Origin: Burkholderiaceae bacterium
GTDB taxonomy: Bacteria; Pseudomonadota; Gammaproteobacteria; Burkholderiales; Burkholderiaceae
Assembly: GCA_947462685.1 (NCBI GenBank)
Contig: CANHPL010000006.1
Coordinates: forward strand, 32,094-96,093
Length of the DNA stretch: 64,000 bases
Reading direction: 5' to 3'
Numbering within the stretch: the stretch's first letter is position 1; every line of letters starts with the position of its first letter. This document shows positions 7,557-15,752 of this stretch, piece by piece. The notes below the pieces were generated by a model. It saw only the letters and a program-made list of their open reading frames with translations. It did no database searches and had not been told where the DNA came from. Position numbers and translations under genes: made by a program.

Positions 7557-9266
7557 TTATTCATCTTGCAAGGCTAAGAAAAAAGCACTTTGAATCGCTC
7601 CGTCGCTCTTTCCTGGTGTTTTAGCATCACCAATGACTTGCACTTTACGCGCAATTTTCTTGTCTATGATCCAAGTAGGTAATTGAGCAACACGTGCTTT
7701 GTAATAAAACCAATTTTTGAGTGCTTCCGATGTAAAAATACCTTGCATGATCGGTAACTGGGAAATCCAAGGGTGGAGTAAAAGATTCACTAGCCAAGAA
7801 AACCCCAAAGGATAGCTAGCTCCTGTGGCTATGACGATACGATCAAAACCAGACAATCGTGCATCATTTTCTTGTAAATGGACTCCCATTTGAAAATCGA
7901 CTCCCTGCATCATGCAGGTTTGCTTGAGTTGTTGGCAAAAATTTTCAAAGGATACAGGATTGGTTTTTACTTCTTGAAATCTTGGGGCCTTTGCAGCCAA
8001 TAACCATGCCCCACCCACTTGAAGGTTCTTATCAAAAATAGTTACATCATTTTTAGTCGAAACAATTGCTGCATAAGACAAACCTGCTGGGCCAGCTCCA
8101 ATCACTGCAATGCGCTCTCCCTCCACCTTTGGGTTCATATTTGGAAACTGCAATTCATGAGCTGCTGTGGGATTGACTAGACACCCAAGTTGTTTACCAC
8201 CTCGCATTTCATTGACGCAGGTATTACAAGCAATACAAGGACGAATTGGAATTGAAGCGGCTGATTTATTGACCCACTCAGGGTCTGCTAAGAGGGGTCT
8301 TCCAAGGGCAATAAAATCAGCCTGCCCGTCTTCTAATAGTCGATTTGCAATCATTGGATTACCAAGTCGCCCAACTGTAATCACCGGGATGCCCACCACT
8401 TGCTTTACCTGTCTGGCAAAATCAGCAAATGTGGCCTCGGGATAGTGCATTGGCGGTATCATCCGTTCGGCGGATGGAAGCGATTTATAGTGTCCCGCAG
8501 TAATATGGATTGCATCTATGCCAGTTTTCGCCAACAGTTTAGCCATCTCAAAACCATCGCTAAATTGCAATCCCTCGGGAAACAAATCATCAACATTGAG
8601 TCGGTATATCAACGGAAAATCTGGTGCAATGGCTTTAATTCCTTGAATAACTTCAATAGAAATCCGTAATCGATTCGAAATGGATCCACCATATTCGTCT
8701 TGACGAATATTCTCTGCTGGGCATAAAAATTGAGATAACAAATATCCGTGTGCCCCATGGATTTCTATACAGTCAAATCCTGCTTGTTGTGCTCTACGTG
8801 CTGCTTGCACAAAAGCTTGAACAGTTTGCGTAATTCGCTCTTTTGAAATCTCATCAGGCATGATGGTTTGCATCGTCACTTCATAGACATCATGGGGCAA
8901 AGCTGAAGGTGCAAGAGGGGTTAATCCTGAGATATCTTTGCGAGTGTGACCACCCGCGTGACCCAGTTGTATCGAGGCTTTTGCGCCACTGGCATGAAGA
9001 GCATCAACTAATCGGGTAAGGCCTGGAAGATATTGATCTCCATAAATCCCAAGTTCATGCGCGCGATGACGCCCTTCGATTTCTGGGGAAGCCATCTCGA
9101 CCGTTACTAAACCAACACCGCCCCGCGCCCGGGCGCAAAAATACGCAATTGAAGCGTCAGTGACATAACCATCTTGGGTAGCAAGCCGAGTTGTCATCGG
9201 CGCCATAACCACACGATTTTTAATCGTCAACATACCAATCTTAGCTGGAGTATGTAAGGTCATCAT
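7557..9266 (-). CDS. Old Yellow Enzyme-type FMN/Fe-S oxidoreductase, shortened FadH-like
   Basis: The 569-aa protein has an N-terminal FMN TIM barrel (about 1-335: NRVVMAPM, LGHAGGH, EIHGAHGYLLSQF, DEYGGS). A 4Fe-4S cysteine set follows at 344, 347, 350 and 362, then an FAD-binding motif GxGxxG at 390-395. This is the layout of 2,4-dienoyl-CoA reductase/trimethylamine dehydrogenase-like enzymes. Those are usually about 650-680 aa, and here the second nucleotide-binding (NAD(P)H) Rossmann domain seems largely missing: after VIATGASYPLG the chain jumps to a short linker and a terminal VIGDAKTPG. The electron donor may therefore differ. The start could be either of two adjacent ATGs (9266 or 9263). 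Confidence 0.85.
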   Translation of the reverse strand: MMTLHTPAKIGMLTIKNRVVMAPMTTRLATQDGYVTDASIAYFCARARGGVGLVTVEMASPEIEGRHRAHELGIYGDQYLPGLTRLVDALHASGAKASIQLGHAGGHTRKDISGLTPLAPSALPHDVYEVTMQTIMPDEISKERITQTVQAFVQAARRAQQAGFDCIEIHGAHGYLLSQFLCPAENIRQDEYGGSISNRLRISIEVIQGIKAIAPDFPLIYRLNVDDLFPEGLQFSDGFEMAKLLAKTGIDAIHITAGHYKSLPSAERMIPPMHYPEATFADFARQVKQVVGIPVITVGRLGNPMIANRLLEDGQADFIALGRPLLADPEWVNKSAASIPIRPCIACNTCVNEMRGGKQLGCLVNPTAAHELQFPNMNPKVEGERIAVIGAGPAGLSYAAIVSTKNDVTIFDKNLQVGGAWLLAAKAPRFQEVKTNPVSFENFCQQLKQTCMMQGVDFQMGVHLQENDARLSGFDRIVIATGASYPLGFSWLVNLLLHPWISQLPIMQGIFTSEALKNWFYYKARVAQLPTWIIDKKIARKVQVIGDAKTPGKSDGAIQSAFFLALQDE

Positions 9267-9295
9267 AGCGCTATACCAACTGGGTACTAATCTGT

Positions 9296-9472
9296 TTATC
9301 GGCCTCGACCAGCCGCTTTTTTCATGACCTTACCTGCACCAACAGGTGGAGGTGTTCTTTTCGTTGATTTGGCGTCACCTTTTCCATCCTTGGATTCTGG
9401 ATGTGCAGCCGCTTGTTTTTTTGCTAATGCTTCTTTAATACTAGAAGAAAATGATTTTTTGACTTCAGTCAT
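9296..9472 (-). CDS. Small basic protein of unknown function
   Basis: The 58-aa product starts with MTEVKKSFSSSIKEALAKKQ and is rich in Lys, Ala, Ser and Pro, ending in KKAAGRGR. The ATG at 9472 is chosen over an in-frame ATG at 9496 because AAGGAG lies about 7 bases before it. The composition suggests a disordered, nucleic-acid-associated protein; no family is recognised. The gene stands alone between the histidine phosphatase and the oxidoreductase. Real coding is supported by the ribosome site and isolated position only. Confidence 0.6.
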   Translation of the reverse strand: MTEVKKSFSSSIKEALAKKQAAAHPESKDGKGDAKSTKRTPPPVGAGKVMKKAAGRGR

Positions 9473-9560
9473 GACGTACTCCTTATTATGTTTCATCTAA
9501 CCGATGTAATACCTCTATGATATGCCATCTTCTATGCGTGGTGCGATTTATATTGACGGA

Positions 9561-10139
9561 CTAACGCGGCAAAAAGGTTTTTAATACTTTGGCTGTTCCA
9601 TCAGGATTTATGCGCACGAGCACCATCTCCCCTGAACTGGTATTAACTCCGGTATAGGCCAAAATATTGACTTGGTGGGTGACCATAATGTGAGGTTTAC
9701 CTGCTGGATTCTTCACATGGGTTTGCATCCACTCAACCAAACTTTTTTTGGCTGGAGTTGCGTAATCTTGTTCATTGAATGTTGAACCTAATATTTCTAG
9801 TTTTTCTGGAACACCATAGTTGAGAAGACTTGCAGTATCGATGCAGCGACACCAAGGACTTGTGTAAACCTTGGCTTGGGTAATTTCTTGCGAAAGCAAC
9901 CATTTACCAGTGGATCGGGCTTGGTCTATCCCCTCTTGATTCAGATTTCTTTGGGTTGAACAATCATTCACCTTAAAATTCGGCGGATCCCCAATACCTG
10001 GTGCATACGCATGACGCATGAACAAAACTGTATGGCCTTGCCTCATCAATTCGGATAGCTCGCTAGCCATTAACTGAGGAGCAATCAAAATCGCACTTAC
10101 GGCACAGAGCAATACACGATATAACAGTAAATTAAACAT
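9561..10139 (-). CDS. Exported histidine phosphatase-family protein
   Basis: The 192-aa protein has an N-terminal hydrophobic export signal (about 1-25). It is followed by VLFMRHAYAPG, the catalytic-histidine motif of the phosphoglycerate-mutase-like phosphatase superfamily (RHA here, usually RHG). VYTSPWCRCIDTA carries the second conserved arginine (usually SxxxRxxxTA), and IMVTHQVNI carries the second histidine. The protein probably hydrolyses a phosphate ester in the periplasm; the substrate is unknown. A T-rich tract and a small hairpin separate it from the exported protein gene upstream at 10222. Confidence 0.8.
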   Translation of the reverse strand: MFNLLLYRVLLCAVSAILIAPQLMASELSELMRQGHTVLFMRHAYAPGIGDPPNFKVNDCSTQRNLNQEGIDQARSTGKWLLSQEITQAKVYTSPWCRCIDTASLLNYGVPEKLEILGSTFNEQDYATPAKKSLVEWMQTHVKNPAGKPHIMVTHQVNILAYTGVNTSSGEMVLVRINPDGTAKVLKTFLPR

Positions 10140-10177
10140 CTTTTAATTAAAAAATCTTCAGAAATGATGGTGGAAAC

Positions 10178-10203
10178 AAAAAAGAACCCAAAGGTTCTTT
10201 TTA
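10178..10203 (-). terminator. Rho-independent terminator (also symmetric)
   Basis: An inverted repeat AAAGAACC/GGTTCTTT (10181-10188 and 10193-10200) with a 4-base loop is followed on the minus strand by a run of T. It lies 19 bases after the stop of the gene at 10222-10812 and would end that transcript. Confidence 0.75.
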
Positions 10204-10221
10204 ATTAGTAGCTTATATGAC

Positions 10222-10812
10222 TTATTTTACTGGGGGTGCTGTTACTTGAACTGCAATATTTTGAGTAATGATTGCTTCTATTTGATTACCTACTTTGATA
10301 CCCTTTAAAATATCTGGTCCAACGGCAACTTGAACAGTTTTAGTTGGCCCCTTAAGTGTTACGATATTTTTCTTCGCATCAATTGCAGTAACGTCAGCAA
10401 CAAGCTTTACTTGATGTTCGATGATGCCTGCTGGCTTGTCACCGGCTTGTGCACGGGAATAGGTAAGAGTCTCTGCTCTTTCTTTGATGCCATTACTAAT
10501 TACCTTGACATCAGAAACGATGACTTTGAGAATACTCAACGTCACAATATCGCCCACCTTAATCTTATCGAAGTTCTTCACTTCATCGCCTAAGACCGCT
10601 TCTAATTCACGGCCTTCTGGTCCAACAATGACAACTTTACGTGTTTTAGGGTCAACTGATTTAAATTTACCTTGAAACTGAACACCCTCTAATGCCTTTA
10701 ACATGCCTGGACCTGCATCTACAGCAATGATTGCTTGGGGTTTATTTTGCGCCATAACTAGGCTCATGCTAGTAATAGCCGCTAACATAAAGGTAATAAT
10801 TAGTTTTTTCAT
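10222..10812 (-). CDS. Exported protein with two beta-barrel-like repeats
   Basis: The 196-aa product has a signal peptide ending near LVMA-Q (residue 21). The mature part contains two similar units at about 46-95 and 134-187. Each has a start like FxxVDPKTRKVVIVG / VTAIDAKKNIVTLKG, a middle strand and an IKVGDIV / IKVGNQI turn. The twofold repeat suggests small all-beta domains in the periplasm. I do not recognise a named family or function. It is monocistronic, with a terminator just downstream and a divergent GST-like gene upstream. Confidence 0.7.
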   Translation of the reverse strand: MKKLIITFMLAAITSMSLVMAQNKPQAIIAVDAGPGMLKALEGVQFQGKFKSVDPKTRKVVIVGPEGRELEAVLGDEVKNFDKIKVGDIVTLSILKVIVSDVKVISNGIKERAETLTYSRAQAGDKPAGIIEHQVKLVADVTAIDAKKNIVTLKGPTKTVQVAVGPDILKGIKVGNQIEAIITQNIAVQVTAPPVK

Positions 10813-10910
10813 TAGGAAATCCTTTTTTTGATTGAATGTTTAGTTTAGTCGGCTTAGATGATTCATGCATAATATATTTATATCACTAAAACAATGACGG
10901 GAGAATAACA

Positions 10911-11564
10911 ATGTCAGTAACACTTTATGGATTTTGGCGATCTTTAGCAGCTTATCGTGTCAGAGCCGCCCTTTTTTACAAAGAAGTCCCTTTTACAGAA
11001 CACATCATCGATTTACTTCAGGGAGATCAATTCTCTGAGGACTACCATAAGCTGAATCCTCAACATGTGATTCCTCTTCTAGAACACGATGGTCGAAAAA
11101 TTACGCAATCCCTTGCGATTTTAGAATATATAGAACAGATGTGGCCAAATCGTCCGACTCTGCCAAAAGATGCTTATGAGCAAGCTTACGTCCGCTCCAT
11201 TTCTCTGATTACGATTGCGGATACGCATCCTTTAGTCGTGCCAAGAATTCGAGGTTTTTTACACAAGACCTACGGTCAAGATGAAGCTGGTCAAGCCGCT
11301 TGGGCTCAGCATTGGTTTAATGAGGGTAGTCTTGCAATTGAGGCCCGCCTTCATGATGAGGGGCTTTTTGGTCAATTTACTTTAGGCGATCAAGTGTCAA
11401 TCGCTGATTTTTCCTTATGCTCCCATGTGATAGGTGCACGCTTGTTTGGCGCTGATGCCAGTCTTGCGCCACAATTGGTCAAAATTGCTGACCACTGTTT
11501 AAGCTTAGACGCATTTGCAAAGGCTCACCCAATGAAACAACCTGGTGCACCAATCAAAAAATGA
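10911..11564 (+). CDS. Zeta-class glutathione transferase / maleylacetoacetate isomerase-like
   Basis: The 217-aa cytosolic protein has a thioredoxin-like N domain (LYGFWRSLAAYRVRAAL, NPQHVIPLLEHDG, ITQSLAILEYIEQ) and an all-helical C domain with SIADFSLCSH. Overall it matches maleylacetoacetate isomerases of the zeta GST class. The usual active-site SSxSxRVR motif reads RSLAAYRVR here, so Ser-Cys catalytic positions are not conserved and isomerase activity is uncertain. No homogentisate-pathway genes are nearby. A good ribosome site (GGGAGA) precedes the ATG. The stop overlaps the KTSC gene (ATGA). Confidence 0.75.
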   Translation: MSVTLYGFWRSLAAYRVRAALFYKEVPFTEHIIDLLQGDQFSEDYHKLNPQHVIPLLEHDGRKITQSLAILEYIEQMWPNRPTLPKDAYEQAYVRSISLITIADTHPLVVPRIRGFLHKTYGQDEAGQAAWAQHWFNEGSLAIEARLHDEGLFGQFTLGDQVSIADFSLCSHVIGARLFGADASLAPQLVKIADHCLSLDAFAKAHPMKQPGAPIKK

Positions 11565-11827
11565 TCCAAGAGTTTACCAGCGGATCGATTCGCCTTATAG
11601 AATATGATCCGCAAGAAAAGCAGTTAGATATTCGTTTTGAAAACTCGAACATTCTCGCATACAAGGGTGTTCCTTCCTGGATTTTTGAAAAAATGAGTCG
11701 GGATCCAAGCCCCAAGTCATTTTGGGAAGATAACATCAAAGACGAATACACTCCCACTCAAGCCAAGAAAAAAGCTAGCTCGCCCTCTTTGGAGTCCTTG
11801 AAGAATTTATTTAGTGATCCTTCATAA
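11561..11827 (+). CDS. KTSC domain protein
   Basis: The 88-aa protein consists mainly of a KTSC-type domain: an N-terminal SGSIRLIEYDPQEKQLDIRF strand pair, then LAYKGVPSWIFEKM and a C-terminal FWEDNIKDEY. KTSC domains are small and often found beside nucleic-acid enzymes, but their role is not established. The start overlaps the upstream GST-like gene by 4 bases, indicating coupled translation. The 3' end overlaps the converging SnoaL-like gene by a few bases. Confidence 0.75.
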   Translation: MIQEFTSGSIRLIEYDPQEKQLDIRFENSNILAYKGVPSWIFEKMSRDPSPKSFWEDNIKDEYTPTQAKKKASSPSLESLKNLFSDPS

Positions 11828-12205
11828 GTTTTGCTTCGCTGACACATGGTGGCTAACAATCTGCCACTGATGATCACGATAAATCAGCACATGGGTAATA
11901 CGCAGCTCCAAAGACTTTTCTTCAGCACGTTGAAAGTTGGCACTACCAGCAATACTGATAACATTTGGAGTAACTCTTTTTACATACTCCGGCAGAAATA
12001 CGACCCCTGTAAATAATCCTGATGGCAATTTCTCAAAATAAGACTGGATAGCCAGCCTGCCGATATAGGGGGGAATCCTACTGCCAAACAATACGGCATC
12101 TTCAGCATAAAGACCTGCTAAAGCTGGAGAATGGAGTGGCGCAAAAAAATGCTGCCACTGCTGATAAACATGTTTAACAATTTCCTGATCAGTTTGACTA
12201 TTCAT
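11822..12205 (-). CDS. SnoaL/NTF2-like protein (SgcJ/EcaC type)
   Basis: The 127-aa protein has the order of an NTF2-like cone fold: an N-terminal helix (VKHVYQQWQHFFAPL), ALAGLYAEDAVLFGSRIPPYIGRLAIQSYFEKL, and a C-terminal sheet ending RITHVLIYRDHQWQIVSHHVSAK. Relatives are often annotated as SgcJ/EcaC-family oxidoreductases, but activity is rarely known. The ATG at 12205 is preferred over a GTG at 12214 because AGGAG lies 8 bases before the ATG and overlaps the GTG. It stands alone on the minus strand. Confidence 0.75.
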   Translation of the reverse strand: MNSQTDQEIVKHVYQQWQHFFAPLHSPALAGLYAEDAVLFGSRIPPYIGRLAIQSYFEKLPSGLFTGVVFLPEYVKRVTPNVISIAGSANFQRAEEKSLELRITHVLIYRDHQWQIVSHHVSAKQNL

Positions 12206-12274
12206 CTTATTCACTCCTGTAATGACACCAATATAACGGATGACAAACTCTACATAGTAAAAGGACGCTTGAAT

Positions 12275-12622
12275 TTATCTTTTACAGGAATTATTAATCA
12301 TTTGATCAGAAACCACCTTAATTTGCGCGGGTGCTTTCCTCCCAGTAAAACTCATCGACTTCACTTCGTCTTCCTGAAGATAAAAACTCTTCCAAATTTG
12401 ACCATTTTTTGTATTTTTAATTGTGATGTAACGATCTTCATGAAGTTCAACTGTAATTTCAATAAAAGTTCGAACAAATACATCACATTTTCGCAACAAA
12501 ACATTTCCAGAACTCATGCTATTCTTTTACCAATGAGCCCTTCCCTCACATTCTGCTTGCTCGTTAGCTAATACTGAAAATATACTTGCACCGAATGCGC
12601 AGATCAATATCATTTTTTTCAT
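12275..12622 (-). pseudogene. Small secreted-protein gene interrupted by an in-frame TAA
   Basis: From an ATG at 12622 with a good ribosome site (GGAGAG), a signal peptide (MKKMILICAFGASIFSVLA) leads into NEQAECEGRAHW. An in-frame TAA follows at 12529-12527, and the same frame then runs open for 83 more codons to 12275. The second part is a beta-rich domain (VELHEDRYITIKNTKNGQIWKSFYL) with no ribosome site of its own. One base change would restore a protein of about 115 residues. It is most simply a recently broken gene; a sequencing error or readthrough cannot be excluded. Family unknown. Confidence 0.65.
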
Positions 12623-12816
12623 CAATCACTCTCCGAATTAAAGATATTTATCCTATCGAAATGAAAAGACTTTTACATGAATAAATGGCGATAATTTTAA
12701 GAAGATATGATGATGTTTCAGATTGTGCAATACGACTCATCAGAATTTCATATAAAAAATATAATGACATCATCCGTTTTAGACAAGATAATTCATAAAA
12801 ACTAAAGGACTTATTC

Positions 12817-13716
12817 ATGGCTCTTCTCTTAAACGGATTTACGCCTGAAACATTTTCATATACCCACCCAACTGACGGTGACATCACGATTGCCTATCAG
12901 AAGGCAGGAAATGGCCCTCCCCTACTTTTATTACATGGCTTTCCGCAAAGTAAAGCGATTTGGCACTTGATTGCCCCACAACTCAGCGAGCACTTTACTG
13001 TGATCGCGAGTGATTTACGTGGCTACGGCGAGTCGTCTAAGCCAGCTGGCAATTTGTATCACTCGAATTATTCAAAACGCTCCATGGCTATGGATCAAGT
13101 TAAGTTGATGAGGCATTTAGGGTATAAAAAGTTTCAACTATTAGGTCATGATCGTGGAGGTCGTGTGTCACATCGACTCGCCGCCGATTATCCACAATGT
13201 GTGCAAAAAGTCATGGTGCTCGATATCTCACCAACCCTGGCAATGTACGAACAAACCTCTATGGCATTTGCGCGTGGTTATTGGCATTGGTTTTTCTTAA
13301 TTCAAAAAGCGCCTATACCTGAAACGATGATTAGTGCCGATGTAGAATTTTTCTTGAAGCAATTTATGGGAGGCAGGTATGCTGGTCTTGATATTTTTTC
13401 CAAGGACTGTTGGAACGATTATGTGAGTGCCATGCACGATCTAGCCTGCGTTCATGCAATGTGTGAGGATTATCGTGCTGCATCGACAATTGATCTTGAA
13501 CACGATCGTGTTGATATCGCTGCTGGTAAACGACTACAGATGCCGCTTCGAGTACTTTGGGGTGAACATGGTTTAGTCAATACCTGCTTTGCACCTTTGA
13601 ATGATTGGCGTAAAGTTGCGATAAACGTATCTGGAAAAACACTCAATAGTGGTCACTACATTCCAGAGGAAGCTCCTGAGGAACTTCTAGCTGAAGCACT
13701 AGTCTTTTTTCAATAA
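12817..13716 (+). CDS. Alpha/beta hydrolase, haloacetate (fluoroacetate) dehalogenase type
   Basis: The 299-aa cytosolic hydrolase carries the features of fluoroacetate dehalogenases: HGFPQ oxyanion turn (40-44), nucleophile Asp112 in GHDRGGR with Arg113 and Arg116, Asp136 in LDISPT, His157-Trp158 in YWHWFFL, and base His280 in SGHYIPEE. In the studied family Asp attacks the haloacetate carbon, two Arg hold the carboxylate and His/Trp hold the halide; all are present here. Epoxide hydrolase or other specificity remains possible. A ribosome site (AAGGA) precedes the ATG. The SOS-associated gene follows after 5 bases. Confidence 0.8.
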   Translation: MALLLNGFTPETFSYTHPTDGDITIAYQKAGNGPPLLLLHGFPQSKAIWHLIAPQLSEHFTVIASDLRGYGESSKPAGNLYHSNYSKRSMAMDQVKLMRHLGYKKFQLLGHDRGGRVSHRLAADYPQCVQKVMVLDISPTLAMYEQTSMAFARGYWHWFFLIQKAPIPETMISADVEFFLKQFMGGRYAGLDIFSKDCWNDYVSAMHDLACVHAMCEDYRAASTIDLEHDRVDIAAGKRLQMPLRVLWGEHGLVNTCFAPLNDWRKVAINVSGKTLNSGHYIPEEAPEELLAEALVFFQ

Positions 13717-13721
13717 AGACC

Positions 13722-14336
13722 ATGTGTATTAGTTTTGCTTCTACTAACAATCAAGTTTGGGTTAAGAAAAACTTTGATGTTAACTTACCTTGCCCTTGTC
13801 CGGCAGAGACTTTTCCGGGATATGTTGCCCCCTTAATTGTCAAAAGCCATCAGTCCGGCAGAGTTGCTTGTGGTTTAGCGCAGTTTGGATTAATTCCTTA
13901 TTGGTCAAAAGATCGTAAGATCCAAAAACACACCTACAATGCGCGAGCTGAAACCATCGCTGAAAAGCCATCCTACCGAACTGCTTGGAAGTCAAGACAC
14001 TTTGGTATTGCTTTGATGGACTATTTTTATGAACCCTCTTATTTAACGGGTAAATCAATTCGTACTGCGATATCTTCAAGCAATAAAGAACCTTTGGGAG
14101 TTGCAACAATTTGGGATACATGGTCAGATAAATCCAGTGGCGATACCATCACGAGTTTTTCCCTAATCACAATCAATGCCGATGAACATCCTTTTATGAG
14201 AAATTTTCATCGCCCTGATGAGGAAAAAAGAACCATTGTGTGTCTAAAGCCTCATTTATTTGATGCTTGGTTATCCACCACTCCTGAACAAGCACATCAC
14301 TTTTTAAACCATGCATCTATGACTGAACTGGAATAA
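13722..14336 (+). CDS. SOS response-associated protein, YedK/HMCES family
   Basis: The 204-aa protein begins Met-Cys; Cys2 becomes the N-terminal catalytic residue that forms a covalent link with abasic DNA sites in this family. It has the conserved YNARAETI motif (Asn), the MDYFYEP motif (Glu; usually FYEW) and a C-terminal FHRP histidine region (usually HxRMP). Family members protect abasic sites in single-stranded DNA. It sits between the dehalogenase-type hydrolase and def, only 3-5 bases apart, so it is likely part of one transcript. The slightly unusual motifs suggest a divergent member. Confidence 0.85.
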   Translation: MCISFASTNNQVWVKKNFDVNLPCPCPAETFPGYVAPLIVKSHQSGRVACGLAQFGLIPYWSKDRKIQKHTYNARAETIAEKPSYRTAWKSRHFGIALMDYFYEPSYLTGKSIRTAISSSNKEPLGVATIWDTWSDKSSGDTITSFSLITINADEHPFMRNFHRPDEEKRTIVCLKPHLFDAWLSTTPEQAHHFLNHASMTELE

Positions 14337-14339
14337 CTC

Positions 14340-14864
14340 ATGCCTGTAAGATCAATACTTAAAATGGGAGAACCCCTGTTACTTCAAACGGCCACTCAAG
14401 TTCCAATAGAAGCCATCACCTCAAAGGAGATGCAAGCCATTATTCAAGATCTTCTAGATACAATGAGAGATGCGAATGGTGCTGGACTTGCGGCGCCGCA
14501 AATTGGAATTTCCTTACAAATTGTCGTTTTTGGGTTTGAGAAAAATGCCCGCTATCCAAACGAAGAGGCCATTCCAGAAACGATTTTATTTAATCCTGTC
14601 ATAACTCCCCAAAGTGTAGAATGTGAGAATGGTTGGGAAGGATGTCTTTCCGTACCTGGACTGCGTGGCTTAGTACCTCGTTATCAACACATTCGTTATC
14701 AGGGATTAGATGCTCATGGTCACATCATTGACCGAACTGTAAGTGGTTTTCATGCGCGTGTGGTGCAGCATGAATGCGATCACTTAATCGGCAAACTTTA
14801 CCCGATGCGTATTGATGATATGACGCAATTTGGCTTTACTGAGGTACTTTTTCCCAATATTTAA
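14340..14864 (+). CDS. def: Peptide deformylase
   Basis: The 174-aa enzyme removes the formyl group from N-terminal methionine of new proteins. All three signature motifs are present: [10 protein letters not shown] (about residues 49-58), EGCLSVPG with the metal-binding Cys (about 101-108), and HECDHLIG with the two metal histidines and catalytic Glu (about 142-149). It begins 3 bases after the YedK-like gene. It is not next to fmt, so it may be a second, accessory deformylase (inference). Confidence 0.92.
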   Translation: MPVRSILKMGEPLLLQTATQVPIEAITSKEMQAIIQDLLDTMRDANGAGLAAPQIGISLQIVVFGFEKNARYPNEEAIPETILFNPVITPQSVECENGWEGCLSVPGLRGLVPRYQHIRYQGLDAHGHIIDRTVSGFHARVVQHECDHLIGKLYPMRIDDMTQFGFTEVLFPNI

Positions 14865-14914
14865 ATAATCAACCGCATTTATACAATAAATTCTATTGAT
14901 TCAATGAGTTGATT

Positions 14915-14937
14915 GATAGATACTGAGTGTATCTATC
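14915..14937. repeat. 9-bp perfect inverted repeat upstream of ppk2
   Basis: GATAGATAC and GTATCTATC flank a 5-base loop. No T-run follows on either strand, so it is not a standard terminator. It lies about 35 bases before the PPK2 start and could be an operator or leader hairpin. A second small palindrome, ATTGA-T-TCAAT, is at 14895-14905. Confidence 0.5.
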
Positions 14938-14970
14938 TGATGATTAATTGAGTGACAACTTAGGTCGAAC

Positions 14971-15735
14971 ATGGGCATTGCAAAAAAAGATAACGATGAA
15001 CTTTTACTAGAACTTCAAATAGAACTAGTAAAAATGCAAAAACATATTATTGAACAAAAACAACGTGTTTTAGTCATTTTTGAAGGGCGTGATGCAGCTG
15101 GCAAAGATGGGTCTATTAAACGTATTGTTGAATATTTAAGTCCGAGAGACACGCATGTTGTAGCCCTTAGTAAACCTTCTGAACATGAAAATGGTCAGTG
15201 GTATTTTCAGCGCTACATTAGTCATCTTCCCGCAGAAGGTGAATGGGTCTTTTTTAACCGCAGTTGGTATAACAGAGCAGGTGTTGAACCGATCATGGGA
15301 TTTTGCACAAAGTCTGAGTATCAACGTTTCATGAAAAACGTAAATACGTTTGAAACCATGCTGGTTGATGATGGTATCACCATCATCAAATACTATTTAG
15401 ATATCTCTAAAAAAGAACAAAAAGGACGTTTATTAGATAGAAAAAATAATCCTTTAAAGCAATGGAAAATTAGCCCAATCGATGAAATCGCTCAACAAAA
15501 ATGGGCTGCTTATAGTAAATATAGAAATAGCATGTTAATCAAAACAAATCACTCTGCGGCGCCCTGGACAGTAGTTCATGCAAATAATAAGAAATTAACT
15601 CATCTAAATGTGATACGAGACTTACTATGCAAAGTCAATTATCCGAATAAAAATAAAAAATTACTGCAACTTGATGCTGATGTTATTTGCACCTGGAAGC
15701 CAGGTGCAAATGGATTGCCTACATTGGAAAAATAA
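14971..15735 (+). CDS. ppk2: Polyphosphate kinase 2 family protein
   Basis: The 254-aa protein is a single-domain PPK2, which transfers phosphate between polyphosphate and nucleotides in the cytosol. The Walker A motif GRDAAGKDG is at about residues 35-43, SKPSEHENGQWYFQRYI is the conserved strand-helix region, and FFNRSWYNRAGVE is the Walker B/lid-side motif. The C-terminal part has the usual YYLDISKKEQ...R region and WTVVHANNK. Length fits a one-domain class I-type enzyme. It is preceded by an inverted repeat and converges with the exported methyltransferase gene. Confidence 0.9.
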   Translation: MGIAKKDNDELLLELQIELVKMQKHIIEQKQRVLVIFEGRDAAGKDGSIKRIVEYLSPRDTHVVALSKPSEHENGQWYFQRYISHLPAEGEWVFFNRSWYNRAGVEPIMGFCTKSEYQRFMKNVNTFETMLVDDGITIIKYYLDISKKEQKGRLLDRKNNPLKQWKISPIDEIAQQKWAAYSKYRNSMLIKTNHSAAPWTVVHANNKKLTHLNVIRDLLCKVNYPNKNKKLLQLDADVICTWKPGANGLPTLEK

Positions 15736-15752
15736 TCTCTAAAAATTAACTA

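Noticed and set aside
12131..12571. A 146-codon open frame on the plus strand
   Set aside because: It runs antisense through the start of the SnoaL-like gene and the interrupted secreted-protein gene, has no ribosome site and an unnatural composition.
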